A stretch of 64,000 bases of DNA from Acidisoma sp. L85 (lineage in GTDB: Bacteria; Pseudomonadota; Alphaproteobacteria; Acetobacterales; Acetobacteraceae). Position 1 is the stretch's first letter. Each line of letters begins with the position of its first letter. Under the pieces are notes generated by a model that ran no database searches, was not told the origin of the DNA, and saw only the letters and a program-made list of their open reading frames with translations. The DNA lies in contig NZ_LMUQ01000012.1 of the NCBI RefSeq assembly GCF_009765865.1, positions 64,141 through 128,140 of the forward strand, in the 5' to 3' direction. Made by a program: the position numbers and the translations under genes. Shown in pieces: positions 23,342 to 34,683 of the stretch.

Positions 23342-24538
23342 ATGAACATCCATGAATACCAGGCCAAAGTCCTGCTGAAGGCGCGCGGCGTCGCGGTGCT
23401 GGACGGCTACGTCGCCTGGACGGCCGAGGAAGCCGTGACCGCTGCGCAGCGCTTGCCCGGCCCCGTCTTCGTCGTGAAGTCGCAAATCCATGCCGGCGGT
23501 CGCGGCGCCGGCCGCTTCGCCGATGCGCCTGAGGGTAAGGGCGGCGTCCGCCTCGCCAAGTCGCACGAGGAAGTGCGCGAGGCCGCCGAGGCCATGATCG
23601 GCCATACGCTGGTCACCAAACAGACCGGCGCCGCCGGACGCACCGTGCATCGCGTCTATGTCGAGGCTGGCTGCGACATCGCCCGCGAGCTTTACCTCTC
23701 GCTTCTCGTGGACCGCGCGACTTCCCGCATCCTGATCATGGCCTCCACCGAAGGCGGCATGGAGATCGAGGAAGTCGCCGAGCACGCGCCCGAGAAGATC
23801 CTTCGCGTCGCGATTGATCCGGCGACCGGCATCTCCGCCTTTCATGCACGCGGCCTGGCCTTCGGCCTCGGCCTCAGCGGCAAGCAGGTGAATGCCTTCA
23901 CCAAGTTCACGCTCGCCATGTACAACGCCTTCGTCGAACTCGACTGCGCCATTGTCGAGATCAACCCGCTGGTGGTGACCAAGACCGGCGATGTCGTCGC
24001 CCTCGATGCCAAGGTGACCTTCGACGACAACGCCCTGTTTCGCCACCCCGAGCTTGAAGAGCTGCGGGACGAGCAGGAAGAAGACCCCAAGGAGCTTGAG
24101 GCGAATAAGCACAGCCTCAGCTACGTTGCCCTGGACGGCACCATCGGCTGCATGGTCAACGGCGCCGGCCTCGCGATGGCGACCATGGACATCATCAAGC
24201 TCTATGGCGGCTCGCCGGCCAACTTCCTCGATGTCGGCGGCGGCGCCACCAAGGAGCGGGTGACAGCGGCCTTCAAGATCATCCTCTCGGATCCGAATGT
24301 TGAAGGGATCCTGGTGAACATCTTCGGCGGCATCATGCGCTGCGACGTGATCGCCGAGGGCGTCATCGCCGCCGCCCGTGAAGTCTCGCTTACCGTGCCG
24401 CTGGTCGTCCGGCTGGAGGGCACCAATGTCGCCCTCGGCAAGGAGATCATGGCGAAGTCCGGCCTGCCCATCATCTCGGCCGACAACCTCGCGGATGCCG
24501 CCCAAAAGGTCGTCCGCGCAGTGAAGGAAGCCGCATAA
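23342..24538 (+). CDS. sucC: Succinyl-CoA synthetase beta subunit
   Basis: A 398-residue ATP-grasp subunit that binds nucleotide and couples succinyl-CoA cleavage to NTP synthesis with SucD. It begins MNIHEYQAK, the family start. [14 protein letters not shown] forms the nucleotide site near residue 46, and EINPLVVT near residue 206 binds metal. [16 protein letters not shown] lies near the C-terminal flavodoxin-like domain. Four bases separate it from mdh and one from sucD, so this is a tight operon. Confidence 0.97.
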   Translation: MNIHEYQAKVLLKARGVAVLDGYVAWTAEEAVTAAQRLPGPVFVVKSQIHAGGRGAGRFADAPEGKGGVRLAKSHEEVREAAEAMIGHTLVTKQTGAAGRTVHRVYVEAGCDIARELYLSLLVDRATSRILIMASTEGGMEIEEVAEHAPEKILRVAIDPATGISAFHARGLAFGLGLSGKQVNAFTKFTLAMYNAFVELDCAIVEINPLVVTKTGDVVALDAKVTFDDNALFRHPELEELRDEQEEDPKELEANKHSLSYVALDGTIGCMVNGAGLAMATMDIIKLYGGSPANFLDVGGGATKERVTAAFKIILSDPNVEGILVNIFGGIMRCDVIAEGVIAAAREVSLTVPLVVRLEGTNVALGKEIMAKSGLPIISADNLADAAQKVVRAVKEAA

Positions 24539-24539
24539 C

Positions 24540-25415
24540 ATGGCCATCCTCGTCGACAGCGAAACCCGCGTCATCACCCAGGGCTTCACCGGCGCCCAGG
24601 GCACCTTCCACTCCGAGCAGGCCATCGCCTACGGCACCAAGGTCGTCGGGGGCGTGACTCCTGGCAAAGGTGGCTCGATCCACATCGACCTCCCCGTCTT
24701 CGACACCGTGGCCGAGGCGCGGGAGAAGACCGGCGCCACCGCCAGCGCCATCTATGTGCCGCCGCCCTTCGCCGCCGACTCGATTCTGGAGGCGATCGCC
24801 GCCGAGATGCAGCTCATCGTCTGCATCACCGAGGGCATCCCGGTGCTCGACATGGTGAGAGTGCACCGCGCCCTGAGCGGCTCGAAGTCGATTCTGGTCG
24901 GTCCGAACTGCCCCGGCGTCATCACCCCCGACGCCTGCAAAATCGGCATCATGCCGGGCCATATCCACCGCCGTGGCAAGATCGGCATCGTCAGCCGTTC
25001 CGGCACCCTCACCTATGAAGCGGTGGCGCAGACCACGGCGGCCGGCCTCGGCCAGAGCACCTGCGTTGGCATTGGCGGTGATCCGGTGAAGGGCCTCGAC
25101 TTCAAGGACGTCCTCGCGCTGTTCCTGGAAGATGACGAGACCCAAGCGATTGTGATGATCGGTGAAATTGGCGGCGAGAGCGAAATCGTCGCGGCCGAGT
25201 TCATCCGCGCCAGTGGCACCCGTAAGCCCGTCGTCGGCTTCATCGCCGGCGCCACCGCTCCTCCCGGCCGCCGCATGGGCCATGCGGGTGCCGTCATCAG
25301 CGGCGGGCGCGACACGGCGGCCGCCAAGACGGATGCGATGCGCGCCGCCGGCATCCATATCGCCGACAGCCCTGCCTCGCTCGGCAGCACCATGGTCAAA
25401 GCTTTGCAAGCGTAA
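24540..25415 (+). CDS. sucD: Succinyl-CoA synthetase alpha subunit
   Basis: A 291-residue CoA-binding subunit partnered with SucC. The CoA-binding block is [16 protein letters not shown] near residues 13-28, and [10 protein letters not shown] lies near residue 122. The phospho-histidine is in [13 protein letters not shown] near residue 245. Length and spacing are standard. A 175-base gap to sucA follows. Confidence 0.97.
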   Translation: MAILVDSETRVITQGFTGAQGTFHSEQAIAYGTKVVGGVTPGKGGSIHIDLPVFDTVAEAREKTGATASAIYVPPPFAADSILEAIAAEMQLIVCITEGIPVLDMVRVHRALSGSKSILVGPNCPGVITPDACKIGIMPGHIHRRGKIGIVSRSGTLTYEAVAQTTAAGLGQSTCVGIGGDPVKGLDFKDVLALFLEDDETQAIVMIGEIGGESEIVAAEFIRASGTRKPVVGFIAGATAPPGRRMGHAGAVISGGRDTAAAKTDAMRAAGIHIADSPASLGSTMVKALQA

Positions 25416-25549
25416 GTTGCAGAGCCTTGAACCGAGGCGCATGCACATGGGACAACCCAGCGACCTTCAACTGACCGGTTCGGTCGAGGCCCGGAGCGCT
25501 TATGTCCGGGTCCCACCGCGCCCTCTAAGGACGTAACAGGAAGCGCGGG

Positions 25550-25571
25550 TGCCCGCTTGGTCTGGCGGGCA
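25550..25571 (+). promoter_or_regulatory. Hairpin in the sucA leader
   Basis: Arms TGCCCGC and GCGGGCA with an 8-base loop lie 20 bases before the sucA ATG. It could tune translation or mark the end of a sucD-side transcript. No T-run and no known RNA family is recognised. Confidence 0.35.
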
Positions 25572-25590
25572 TCATTCAGCGGAGCCCCCC

Positions 25591-28470
25591 ATGCCCGGCG
25601 TCGACATGCTTGCCACCGCCTTCAACGGCGCGAATGCCGCCTTCATCTCCGATCTCTACGCACGCTGGGTGCAGTCCCCCAGCTCCGTCGATCAGAGCTT
25701 CGCGGATCTCTTCGCGGCCTTGAACGACGAGTCGAGGTCGGTGCTGACAGACGCCTCGGGCGCCTCCTGGGCTCCGCGGCGCTGGGAGATTGAGGCGGAT
25801 GGCGTTCCGGACCGTCCCGCACCCACCGCCACGCGTCCCGGCGCCCCCGCTGCTTTGGCCGATGTCGTGGGCCGCGCGCATGCCGAGACGATTGACTCGA
25901 TCCGGGCGCTCATGCTCATCCGCGCCTATCGCGTGCGCGGCCATCTTGAAGCCAAGCTCGATCCGCTAGGCCAGCAAGTCCCGCGCCACCATCCCGAGCT
26001 CGACCCCTCGACCTATGGTTTTGAGGCCGAAGATTACGATCGCTCGATCTTCATCGACAACGTGCTCGGCCGCGAAAGCGCGACGATCCGCGAGATCCTC
26101 GAAGTCCTGCGCGAGACCTACTGCGGCTCGCTCGGCATCGAGTTCATGCACATCCAGGATTCGCGCCAGAAAGATTGGCTCCAGCGCCGGATCGAAGGCT
26201 CGCCTTGGCGGCTGGAGATCGACAACGATACCCGCAAGCAATTGCTGCAGGAGCTGACAGAAGCTGAGGCTTTTGAGACTTTCTGCCAGAAGCGTTTTGT
26301 CGGTACGAAGCGCTTCGGCCTCGAGGGTGGCGAATCAACCATCCCCGCTCTGCAGACCATGATTCGCACCGCGGCCCATTCCGGGGTCAACGAGGTAGTC
26401 ATCGGCATGGCCCATCGCGGGCGGCTGAGCATCCTCGTCAACGTCGTCAAGAAACCGCTCACCGCGCTGTTCAGCGAGTTCGGCGGCGCCAGTTCCAAGC
26501 CTGATGACGTCCAGGGCTCGGGCGACGTGAAATATCACCTCGGCACGTCAGCCGACATCGAGATCGAGGGCCGCCGCGTCCATCTCTCGCTGCAGCCTAA
26601 CCCCTCGCATCTTGAAGTCGTGGACCCCGTGGTCGTCGGCAAGGTGCGCGCCCGGCAGGACGAGGCGGGCGACACGCGCGAGCGCCACTCGGTGATGGGC
26701 ATTCTGCTGCACGGCGACGCTGCTTTTGCTGGCCAGGGCATCGTCTATGAGACGCTGGCGATGAGCCAGCTCATCGGCTACCGCACCGGCGGCACGCTGC
26801 ATCTCATCACCAACAACCAGATCGGCTTCACCACCGTTCCGCTGCACGCCTATTCGGGCCTCTATTGCACCGACGTCGCCAAAGCGATCCAATCGCCCAT
26901 CCTCCACGTGAACGGCGACGACCCGGAGGCGGTCATCTTCGCGGCTAAGCTCGCTACCGAATACCGCCAGGAATTCTCCGCCGACGTGGTGCTCGACATC
27001 GTCTGCTATCGCCGTCACGGCCATAACGAAGCGGACGAGCCGGCCTTCACCCAGCCGATCATGTATCGCGCCATCGCCGCGCGTCCGACCACGCGCACGA
27101 TCTATGCCGAAAACCTCGTCAAGGATGGGGTGATCGACGAGGCCGAAGCGCAAGCCGGCTGGGATAAGGTCATGGCCAACCTTGAGGGCTGCTACCAGGC
27201 CTCGCAATCCTACCGCCCAAACAAGGCCGACTGGCTCGAAGGCAAATGGGCCGGTCTTAACCGTGGCGAGGATGACGAGACCCAGTCCGAAGATCCCACG
27301 GGTGCGCCAATCGAATCACTGCGCGCCATCGGAGCCTCGCTGTCCTCGGTCCCGCCAGGCTTTGACCTCAATCCGAAGATCGCCCGCCAGCTCGAAGCCA
27401 AGCGCGCGATGATCGATAGCGGCGAAGGCATCGATTGGGCGACCGGCGAGGCGCTCGCTTTCGGCGCTCTGCTGCTGGACGGCAATCGCGTGCGGCTGTC
27501 CGGCGAGGATTGCCAGCGCGGCACCTTCAGCCAGCGCCATGCCGTTCTGATCGACCAGACGAACCAGAACGAATACGTGCCGATGAATAATGTTCGGCCG
27601 CAGCAAGCGAAGATCGAGATCTACAACTCGCTGCTTTCGGAAGTCGGCGTTCTCGGCTTTGAATATGGCTACAGCGTCGCCGATCCGCGCACGCTGGTCT
27701 TGTGGGAAGCGCAGTTCGGCGACTTCGCGAACGGCGCGCAGCCGGTGGTAGACCAGTTCATCGCGAGCGGCGAAACCAAGTGGCTGCGCATGTCCGGCCT
27801 GACCCTGTTGCTGCCGCACGGCATGGAAGGCCAGGGACCGGAACATTCCTCCGCCCGGCTGGAACGCTGGCTGCAACTTTGCGCTGAGCAGAACATGCAA
27901 GTCTGCAACCTGACGACGCCCGCGAACTACTTCCACGCGCTGCGCCGCCAGCTCAAGCGCAACTACCGCAAGCCGCTCATCATCATGACGCCGAAGTCGC
28001 TGCTGCGACATAAGCTCGCGGTGTCGAAGCTGTCCGAAATGGACGCCGACAGCCACTTCCGGAAGGTCATCCCGGAAGTCGATATACTGGTCGCGCCCGA
28101 GGACGTGCGGCGCGTCGTGCTCTGCTCGGGCAAGGTCTATTACGACCTTCTGGCGGCCCGTCGCGACCGTGACATCAAAGACATCGCGATCGTGCGGCTC
28201 GAGCAGATCTACCCTTTCCCGGCTATGGCGCTGCGCACCGTGCTTACCCCCTACCGCAACGCGGAAATCGTGTGGTGCCAGGAGGAGGCCGGGAACTACG
28301 GCGCCTGGACCTTTGTCGATCGGCGGCTTGAGCGCGTGCTGGTGGCGATCGACGCGGCGACAAAACGCCCCATCTACGTCGGGCGGGATGATGCGGCGAG
28401 CCCGGCCACCGGCTCGGCCAAGATCCATGCGGCGGAACAGGCGAAGCTCGTCGATGCCGCGCTCAAATAG
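25591..28470 (+). CDS. sucA: 2-oxoglutarate dehydrogenase E1 component
   Basis: A 959-residue thiamine-diphosphate decarboxylase, the E1 part of the 2-oxoglutarate dehydrogenase complex. The N-terminal E2-binding stretch has [19 protein letters not shown]. Further on are [13 protein letters not shown] with an active-site His, the ThDP fold with [16 protein letters not shown], and [16 protein letters not shown]. The C-terminal transketolase half contains [16 protein letters not shown] and [15 protein letters not shown] at 25591 ([13 protein letters not shown]) is preferred to a GTG 42 bases upstream because GGAG precedes it. Confidence 0.97.
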   Translation: MPGVDMLATAFNGANAAFISDLYARWVQSPSSVDQSFADLFAALNDESRSVLTDASGASWAPRRWEIEADGVPDRPAPTATRPGAPAALADVVGRAHAETIDSIRALMLIRAYRVRGHLEAKLDPLGQQVPRHHPELDPSTYGFEAEDYDRSIFIDNVLGRESATIREILEVLRETYCGSLGIEFMHIQDSRQKDWLQRRIEGSPWRLEIDNDTRKQLLQELTEAEAFETFCQKRFVGTKRFGLEGGESTIPALQTMIRTAAHSGVNEVVIGMAHRGRLSILVNVVKKPLTALFSEFGGASSKPDDVQGSGDVKYHLGTSADIEIEGRRVHLSLQPNPSHLEVVDPVVVGKVRARQDEAGDTRERHSVMGILLHGDAAFAGQGIVYETLAMSQLIGYRTGGTLHLITNNQIGFTTVPLHAYSGLYCTDVAKAIQSPILHVNGDDPEAVIFAAKLATEYRQEFSADVVLDIVCYRRHGHNEADEPAFTQPIMYRAIAARPTTRTIYAENLVKDGVIDEAEAQAGWDKVMANLEGCYQASQSYRPNKADWLEGKWAGLNRGEDDETQSEDPTGAPIESLRAIGASLSSVPPGFDLNPKIARQLEAKRAMIDSGEGIDWATGEALAFGALLLDGNRVRLSGEDCQRGTFSQRHAVLIDQTNQNEYVPMNNVRPQQAKIEIYNSLLSEVGVLGFEYGYSVADPRTLVLWEAQFGDFANGAQPVVDQFIASGETKWLRMSGLTLLLPHGMEGQGPEHSSARLERWLQLCAEQNMQVCNLTTPANYFHALRRQLKRNYRKPLIIMTPKSLLRHKLAVSKLSEMDADSHFRKVIPEVDILVAPEDVRRVVLCSGKVYYDLLAARRDRDIKDIAIVRLEQIYPFPAMALRTVLTPYRNAEIVWCQEEAGNYGAWTFVDRRLERVLVAIDAATKRPIYVGRDDAASPATGSAKIHAAEQAKLVDAALK

Positions 28471-28541
28471 TCTGCTACCCTGAAGCGCTCCAGCCCACGC
28501 CTAGCCCCATCGCCGTAGTCTGCGGCCAGCAAGGAATGACG

Positions 28542-30161
28542 ATGCCGACCGAGATCAAGGTTCCCACTCTTGGGGAAAGCGTGACCTCCGCCACCATCGC
28601 GCGCTGGCTGAAGAAGGAGGGCGATACCGTCGCCGCCGACGAGGCGCTGGTCGAGCTGGAAACCGACAAGGTCTCGGTCGAGGTCAATGCGCCAGCCGCT
28701 GGCGTGCTTTCCGCGATCATCGCCAAGGATGGCGCCGAGGTGGAAGTCGGCGGCCTGCTCGGTGAAATTTCCGAAAGCGGTGCGGCGACGGGCAACAAGG
28801 CTCAGCCCGCCGCGGCCGCGAAACCCGCTGCTGTCCCGGCCGCGCCACCCGCAGCACCGGCTCCTGCGCCTGCCAAGGCGGCACCGGCGCCCGCTACGAG
28901 TGGCATCGAGATCAAGGTGCCGACCCTTGGCGAAAGCGTGACCACGGCGACGGTCAGCCGCTGGCTCAAGCAGGAAGGCGATACCGTCGCGGTGGACGAG
29001 CCTTTGGTCGAGCTGGAAACCGATAAGGTTTCCGTCGAAGTCGGCGCGCCTAGCGCCGGAGTATTGTCCTCGGTCCGTGTGCGCGATGGCGCGGAAGTCG
29101 AAGTCGGCGCCGTGCTCGGCGAGATCGGCGGTGCCAAGGCTCCCGCCGGCACCGCGCTCGCGACGAGTCCGCCGCCCGTCGGCAGACCGGCGGCCAAGCC
29201 CGAGGCTGGAATAAACGCGCCACCCCGCCCAACCGGCCCCGTGGCCCGACCCGGCACGCCGCCTTCAGACCGCGCCACACCGGAGCGCGCTTTTCCTTCT
29301 GCGGCGAAGCGCATGGAAGAAGCCGGCATCTCGCCCGGCGAGATCGGTGCCGGTAGCGGCAAGGATGGTCGCATCACGAAGGGCGACGTGATGGAATTCC
29401 TGAACAAGCCAGCGGCCACCCCTGCCCCGGTGGCCGCCAAGGTCGCGCGTCAGGACGAGCCGCGCGACGAGCGCGTGAAGATGACGCGCCTGCGCCGCAC
29501 CATCGCGAACCGCCTCAAGGAGGCGCAAAACACCGCCGCCATGCTCACCACCTTCAACGAGGTGGATATGTCGGCGGCGATGGCGCTGCGCAGCCAATAC
29601 AAGGATGCCTTTGAGAAGAAGAACGGCGGCATCCGCCTGGGCTTCATGTCCTTCTTCGTGCGCGCTTGCGTCGCTGCCTTGAAGGAATTCCCGGCGGTCA
29701 ATGCCGAGATCGACGGCGAGGACATCGTTTACAAAAACTACGTCCATATGGGCATCGCGGTTGGCGGCCCTAGCGGACTCGTCGTTCCCGTCATCCGCGA
29801 TGTGGACCAGATGGGTTTCGCGGAAATCGAAGGCGCCATCTCGAATTTCGGCAAACGCGCACGAGACGGCCAGCTCAAGATCGACGAGCTGACGGGCGGC
29901 ACATTCAGTGTCACCAATGGGGGCGTCTATGGCTCACTGATGTCGACGCCGATCATCAATCCGCCACAGGCCGCGATCCTCGGCATGCACAAGATCCAGG
30001 ACCGTCCGATCGCGGTCGCCGGCAAAGTCGAAATCCGGCCGATGATGTATCTCGCTTTGACCTACGACCATCGCATCATCGACGGCAAAGAGGCGGTGTC
30101 CTTCCTGGTACGCGTCAAGGAGAACATTGAAGATCCGCGACGTTTGTTGCTGGGGCTCTGA
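28542..30161 (+). CDS. sucB: 2-oxoglutarate dehydrogenase E2 with two lipoyl domains
   Basis: A 539-residue dihydrolipoamide succinyltransferase. Two near-identical lipoyl domains are present, with ETDKVSVEV lysines at K43 and K162. Ala/Pro linkers separate them, then comes a peripheral subunit-binding domain ([17 protein letters not shown], then [10 protein letters not shown]). The catalytic domain ends [13 protein letters not shown] with His 510 and Asp 514. Most SucB proteins have a single lipoyl domain, so the duplication stands out. Assignment to succinyl rather than acetyl transfer rests on the sucA neighbour and the family-typical TLGESV start. AAGGA lies 6 bases before the ATG at 28542. 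Confidence 0.95.
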   Translation: MPTEIKVPTLGESVTSATIARWLKKEGDTVAADEALVELETDKVSVEVNAPAAGVLSAIIAKDGAEVEVGGLLGEISESGAATGNKAQPAAAAKPAAVPAAPPAAPAPAPAKAAPAPATSGIEIKVPTLGESVTTATVSRWLKQEGDTVAVDEPLVELETDKVSVEVGAPSAGVLSSVRVRDGAEVEVGAVLGEIGGAKAPAGTALATSPPPVGRPAAKPEAGINAPPRPTGPVARPGTPPSDRATPERAFPSAAKRMEEAGISPGEIGAGSGKDGRITKGDVMEFLNKPAATPAPVAAKVARQDEPRDERVKMTRLRRTIANRLKEAQNTAAMLTTFNEVDMSAAMALRSQYKDAFEKKNGGIRLGFMSFFVRACVAALKEFPAVNAEIDGEDIVYKNYVHMGIAVGGPSGLVVPVIRDVDQMGFAEIEGAISNFGKRARDGQLKIDELTGGTFSVTNGGVYGSLMSTPIINPPQAAILGMHKIQDRPIAVAGKVEIRPMMYLALTYDHRIIDGKEAVSFLVRVKENIEDPRRLLLGL

Positions 30162-30182
30162 CCCAACGGCCCGCGCAAAGTA

Positions 30183-30263
30183 ACCCACCCCTAACCCCTC
30201 CCTTGCAGGGAGGGGAACCGCGCCTCTTCACCCCTCCCTGCAAGGGAGGGGCCGGGGGTGGGT
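30183..30263. repeat. Nested palindromic repeat, copy B (sucB/lpdA gap)
   Basis: An 81-base unit starts ACCCACCCC and ends GGGGGTGGGT. It holds two internal hairpins, CCCCTCCCT-tgc-AGGGAGGGG-like and CCCCTCCCT-gca-AGGGAGGGG, and has the same arms and order as copies A and C. It sits between sucB and lpdA, inside the operon. Confidence 0.88.
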
Positions 30264-30323
30264 CACTCCCGCAATTACGGGGGCCGCTCCGCTCCCAATA
30301 CGACCGACCAAACGAGGACCATC

Positions 30324-31712
30324 ATGGCTGACAGTTTCGACCTCATCGTCATCGGTTCCGGTCCGGGCGGCTATGTCTGCGCCATCCGCGCGGCTCAGCT
30401 TGGGCTCAAGGTCGCCTGTGTCGAGAAGCGGGAGACGCTGGGCGGCACCTGTCTCAATATCGGCTGCATCCCCTCGAAGGCGCTGCTTCAATCCTCCGAG
30501 CATTTCCACGACGCCAAGCATTCCCTGAAGGCGCACGGTGTCGTCATCGACAGTGTAAAGCTCGACCTCGCGCAGATGCAGGCGCGTAAGCTGGATGTGG
30601 TCAAAGCCAATACCAATGGCGTCGAGTTCCTGTTCCGCAAGAACAAGGTCACCTGGCTCAAGGGCGCCGGCCGCATCCTGGCAGCCGGTCGCGTCGATGT
30701 CGGCGGCACGGAATACGCGACCAAGGCCATCGTCATCGCCACTGGCAGCGAGAGCACCCCGCTCCCCGGCGTCGCCGTGGACGAAAAGCGCATCGTGACC
30801 TCGACCGGCGCGCTCGAGCTTGATGCGGTGCCGAACCACCTCGTCGTCATCGGCGGCGGCTTCATCGGCCTGGAACTTGGCAGCGTCTGGCGCCGCCTCG
30901 GCGCCGAGGTGACGGTCGTCGAGTTCCTAGACCGCATTGTGCCGCCAATGGATGCCGACATCGCACGCGATTTTCAGCGCATCCTCGAAAAACAGGGCAT
31001 CAAGTTCCGTCTCGGTTCCAAGGTGACTAAAGCCGAGAACAGCGATAAGGGCGTCACCCTGACCCTCGAACCCGCGAAAGGCGGCGCCCCCGAGACCATC
31101 CAGGCCGACATCGTGCTGCTGAGCGTCGGCCGCCGCCCCTTCACGCACGGCCTCGGCCTCGAAGAGGCAGGCGTTTCGCTGGAACGTGGCCGCGTAGCGA
31201 CCGATGCGCGCTACGCGACGAATGTCCCGGGCATTTACGCGATCGGCGACGTCCGCGCCGGCCCGATGCTGGCGCATAAGGCCGAAGACGAAGGCGTCGC
31301 TGTTGCCGAAATCCTGGCGGGTCAGGCCGGCCATGTGAACTACGGCGCGATCCCGAGCGTGGTCTACACCTGGCCCGAAGTGGCCTCGGTCGGCGCGAAC
31401 GAGGACGAGTTGAAGGCCGCCGGCATCGCCTACAAGATCGGCAAATTTCCCTTTACGGCCAACGGGCGCGCGCGCGCGATGGGGGATGTCGAGGGCTACG
31501 TGAAGATCCTTGCGGACAAGACCACCGACCGCATTCTCGGCGCGCATATCCTGGGCCCCGATGCCGGAACTCTCATCGCCGAACTGGTGACTGCGGTCGA
31601 ATTCGGCGCCTCGGCCGAGGATGTGGCGCGAATCTGCCACGCCCACCCCACCTTGAGCGAGGCAGTGAAGGAAGCCGCGTTCGCGACCGAGGGCCGCGCG
31701 ATTCACATCTGA
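30324..31712 (+). CDS. lpdA: Dihydrolipoamide dehydrogenase (E3)
   Basis: A 462-residue FAD flavoprotein that reoxidises lipoamide with NAD. The FAD motif is [10 protein letters not shown] at residues 11-20, redox cysteines C43 and C48 lie in [11 protein letters not shown], and a second dinucleotide motif is [10 protein letters not shown]. The active-site His-Pro is in CHAHPTLSE near residue 438. It likely serves the adjacent 2-oxoglutarate dehydrogenase. The ATG at 30324 follows GAGG. The in-frame stretch upstream runs into the repeat copy and is not coding. Confidence 0.97.
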   Translation: MADSFDLIVIGSGPGGYVCAIRAAQLGLKVACVEKRETLGGTCLNIGCIPSKALLQSSEHFHDAKHSLKAHGVVIDSVKLDLAQMQARKLDVVKANTNGVEFLFRKNKVTWLKGAGRILAAGRVDVGGTEYATKAIVIATGSESTPLPGVAVDEKRIVTSTGALELDAVPNHLVVIGGGFIGLELGSVWRRLGAEVTVVEFLDRIVPPMDADIARDFQRILEKQGIKFRLGSKVTKAENSDKGVTLTLEPAKGGAPETIQADIVLLSVGRRPFTHGLGLEEAGVSLERGRVATDARYATNVPGIYAIGDVRAGPMLAHKAEDEGVAVAEILAGQAGHVNYGAIPSVVYTWPEVASVGANEDELKAAGIAYKIGKFPFTANGRARAMGDVEGYVKILADKTTDRILGAHILGPDAGTLIAELVTAVEFGASAEDVARICHAHPTLSEAVKEAAFATEGRAIHI

Positions 31713-31823
31713 GTCACATGTAACCCGACGCGAGTTGACCCCAGCCGAGCCTCACGCCATCTCTCTGCCGAGAGCCGTGCACCGCGAATCAAAGGGCGGC
31801 AGGCGGCTCGGATGGAGAGAAGA

Positions 31824-32162
31824 ATGTCGGACAATCCCCTGGAGAACGACCCCAAGCGCGACCGCCTGATCCGCGAGCGCGCCTATCACCTCTGGGAGTC
31901 CGAGGGACGCCCCGAGGGGCGCGACCTGGATTATTGGGAACGCGCGCGCGAGCTGGTCGGTATGGAGGAGAACCCTTCGTCCGGCCAACTCCCTAACCCG
32001 ATCGCCGAAGGGATCGATCCTTCCGCGCCGGTCGGCGTCGAGGAAGCGTTCCTCCAAGAGAATCTTGGAGAATTTCCGAACGCACTCTCCGACCAGGGCG
32101 ACAGGCAGGCGACCCCCACGCCGCGCAAGGCCAAGAAGCCTAAGGCCGGCAAGAAATCCTAG
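31824..32162 (+). CDS. DUF2934 domain protein
   Basis: A 112-residue hydrophilic protein with the DUF2934 signature near residues 14-38 (RERAYHLWESEGRPEGRDL, then YWERA), an acidic middle and a Lys-rich tail (KAKKPKAGKK). DUF2934 has no assigned biochemical role. GGAGAGAAGA directly precedes ATG 31824, which favours it over the ATG 12 bases upstream. Confidence 0.8.
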   Translation: MSDNPLENDPKRDRLIRERAYHLWESEGRPEGRDLDYWERARELVGMEENPSSGQLPNPIAEGIDPSAPVGVEEAFLQENLGEFPNALSDQGDRQATPTPRKAKKPKAGKKS

Positions 32163-32223
32163 GTCTCGGCGCCATAGCAGCCCGCGCGAAAGTGCCGACG
32201 GCTGCTACCTGGCCAATGGCCGC

Positions 32224-33285
32224 CTAGCCCAACCGCGCGGCCGAGCGTTGCTGAACCATCCGGTTGATCAAGGGGATCGCCGGCGCCCCAGCGAGGACAG
32301 CAGCGAGATGCGTTGCAGCCGCGTTATTCGTGAGCAATCGCACATCCTGCGGGTCGCTCACCGAGGCAACCGACAGACTGTCATCGACGATACCCGCGCC
32401 GCGCCGCCACTCGGCGAGCGCGGAAGGTCGCAGCAGATCCGGTAGCGTCGCGACGAAGCACGTGCGCGCGGCTGAGGCAGCCGCGTCATAGGCCGCCAGG
32501 CGCGTGGCCGTCGGCACAATCCCGTTCGCTTTGAGAAATTCGCTCAGCGTCGGCACGGATGGCAGCAGAGGGTCGCGAACCGCCGTGCCATCCGCCCCGG
32601 TAGCTCCAAGGGTCATAAGCGGCGCGATGCCCTGGTTGCGGAGGCTTGCGAGCGCCTCTCGAACCTTCGGGCCGCTTACCAAGGCATAGTCGATCGAGCC
32701 GCCGCGCAAGGCCTGGCCGATATAGTCCAGCGTGGGCGCGGTGGGCGCCGGAACCGCCCGGATGCCAAGCAGATCAAGCGCGAGCAGCGCCGCAAGCTCC
32801 GGGCCGACCGGGTTCGTCGCCGCGAGACGCACGGGCTGCGACCCGCGCATCAGCGGGCCACGACCAACCAGCACCGCCGGCGTCACGCCCGCCACAATCG
32901 CAATCCAATGACCAGGGTCGAACTTCACCCGGCCGTCACCGCGCAGCCATGCCAGTAGCGCCGCGCCGGGCGCGAACATCAGGGTTGCCCCATCGGGTGC
33001 GATGCGCAGTCCGAAAGCATTGGCGACGGTCACGCCATCCGGCCCGCCCATGTCGTCGTGCCGGGCAGCCGTGCCGCGCGGCAGGCCTTGCAGCAGATAG
33101 GGGCCCAGCAGCTTGGCCCAGCCAGAAATATAGCCGTGCGCCGGGCCGCTGGTCAGGAAGGTGACACCGTCCGGGAAGCCCACCGGTTCGGCGATCGTGG
33201 CGGCCCGCGCGGCGGACATGCTGAGGAGCGGCAACCCAAGGCTCGACACCAGAAGGCGACGGCGGTCGATCAATTTCGGAGGCAT
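32224..33285 (-). CDS. Periplasmic TctC/Bug-like substrate-binding protein
   Basis: A 353-residue exported protein with a twin-arginine-like N-terminus (DRRRLLVSSLGLPLL, cut near SAARA). The order of blocks resembles the TctC/Bug family of tripartite tricarboxylate transporters: GGPDGVTVANA, then APDGATLMFAPG, FDPGHWIAIVAG and a C-terminal PALREW-like region. Family members bind small carboxylates in the periplasm. No membrane TctA/TctB genes lie nearby, so it may act as an orphan receptor. Assignment is moderate because identity to the consensus is scattered. Confidence 0.6.
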   Translation of the reverse strand: MPPKLIDRRRLLVSSLGLPLLSMSAARAATIAEPVGFPDGVTFLTSGPAHGYISGWAKLLGPYLLQGLPRGTAARHDDMGGPDGVTVANAFGLRIAPDGATLMFAPGAALLAWLRGDGRVKFDPGHWIAIVAGVTPAVLVGRGPLMRGSQPVRLAATNPVGPELAALLALDLLGIRAVPAPTAPTLDYIGQALRGGSIDYALVSGPKVREALASLRNQGIAPLMTLGATGADGTAVRDPLLPSVPTLSEFLKANGIVPTATRLAAYDAAASAARTCFVATLPDLLRPSALAEWRRGAGIVDDSLSVASVSDPQDVRLLTNNAAATHLAAVLAGAPAIPLINRMVQQRSAARLG

Positions 33286-33404
33286 CGGAACCCCTTCCTC
33301 CTAGCGCAGGATGAGTTCAAGCGGAATCGCCTAACAATGCGACTCGGCTGATAGACCTAGGCGTCGTTCCACCCGAGGACAAATTTGGTGAGGTTTGGCC
33401 GCCT

Positions 33405-33920
33405 TCAGCTGTCGTAGCTCAGAAGCGCCTGGAACGGGACGTCGAGCTGTTTGCGCCCTTCGAGGAAAGTCAGTTCGATCAGCGTCATCGCCGCCGGCAC
33501 CTCGGCGCCGACCGTACGCAGCAACCGGATGCCGGCTGCCAACGTCCCGCCCGTCGCCAGAAGATCGTCAATGACCATCACTCGGGTTCCTGGTGCCACC
33601 GCATCGGCCTGGATCTCGATCCGGTCGCGCCGATACTCCAGCTCGTATTCGAGGCTGACAACCTCGCCCGGCAGCTTGCCCGGTTTGCGCAGCATCACGA
33701 AGCCGCAGCCGAGCTTCAACGCGAGGGGTGCGGCAAAGAGAAAGCCGCGGCTTTCAATGCCCGCCAGCATGTCGGGTTGGTAGCTGCGGATGATACGTGC
33801 CATGCGGCCCATCGCGACCTGCCAGGCATCCGCATCCCGAAGCAGGGTCGAGATGTCATAGAAAAGAATGCCGGGCTTAGGAAAATCGGGGATCGCCCGG
33901 ATGTGATCTTTGAGGTCCAT
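33405..33920 (-). CDS. apt: Adenine phosphoribosyltransferase
   Basis: A 171-residue purine salvage enzyme making AMP from adenine and PRPP. The PRPP-binding motif is [17 protein letters not shown] near residues 113-129. [17 protein letters not shown] near residues 11-27 and [12 protein letters not shown] are family blocks. Monocistronic by spacing. Confidence 0.96.
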   Translation of the reverse strand: MDLKDHIRAIPDFPKPGILFYDISTLLRDADAWQVAMGRMARIIRSYQPDMLAGIESRGFLFAAPLALKLGCGFVMLRKPGKLPGEVVSLEYELEYRRDRIEIQADAVAPGTRVMVIDDLLATGGTLAAGIRLLRTVGAEVPAAMTLIELTFLEGRKQLDVPFQALLSYDS

Positions 33921-33999
33921 CCGGGCTGTATAGCGGAGGACCCGCGCGGAGCAAGGCGGGCATCCGTGCCCGCCTGTCCCTCAGCGCGTGAAACTCGAT

Positions 34000-34554
34000 T
34001 TAGCCAGGCACGGTGAAACTAAAGGCGTAGGCGTCGGCATGCGTCGTCGCGTTATTGACCGTCGGATTAACCGGGATGTCGGCTAGCTTCGCCTGCACCT
34101 CGGCAGGCGGAACCGTGAAGATCGGCGTCGCCAGCAGCGTCTGCACCGCTGCTTGATCATTGGCGCGATAAGCTTGGGCGAGGTTCAGCATCGTATCGAC
34201 CACAGCCTGCGACGGAGCGTCGGGGCTGATCCCCACATAGGCTCGGATGATCTTGCGGGATTCGAGCATCTGGGCGCGCCACAGCGCGGGCATACTGGTC
34301 GTCCACCTCGGCGAGGTGTTGAGCTTGCCGCCCATATAATCGAGTGCCGCGATCGCATCCGCGGCCTGCGCCGGATCCTGCATATGGCGCCCAAAATCAT
34401 AGGCCGCGATATTCAGCGAGCGGACATCGATGTCGCCGTTGGTATGCAAGGCACCCGGCGGCATCGTCGCCGTATTGGGCAGTCGAGTGGCATACCCGCA
34501 GGATGCCAAAGCCATAAGCGTCGCGGCCGAAAGAAGCAGGCGGAAGCGCGTCAT
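34000..34554 (-). CDS. Hypothetical lipoprotein
   Basis: A 184-residue protein beginning MTRFRLLLSAATLMALASCGYA. The hydrophobic stretch ends in lipobox LASC, so it should be lipidated and anchored in the periplasm. The mature part is mostly helical with no motif I recognise. The ATG at 34554 gives a proper signal peptide, and an ATG four codons upstream is also possible. It follows the gamma-carbonic anhydrase gene in the same direction with a 130-base gap. Confidence 0.65.
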   Translation of the reverse strand: MTRFRLLLSAATLMALASCGYATRLPNTATMPPGALHTNGDIDVRSLNIAAYDFGRHMQDPAQAADAIAALDYMGGKLNTSPRWTTSMPALWRAQMLESRKIIRAYVGISPDAPSQAVVDTMLNLAQAYRANDQAAVQTLLATPIFTVPPAEVQAKLADIPVNPTVNNATTHADAYAFSFTVPG

Positions 34555-34683
34555 GGCATCACCCAACCAGAAGTTCAGTTACACTACGTGCGATGGCGAC
34601 GTGCGGATGCAAGCCAACGCTCCTCGGCCGCGCGCAACTTCGCGAGGCCGGGCTCAACCGACGTGAACACGGCAGCGACGGCT

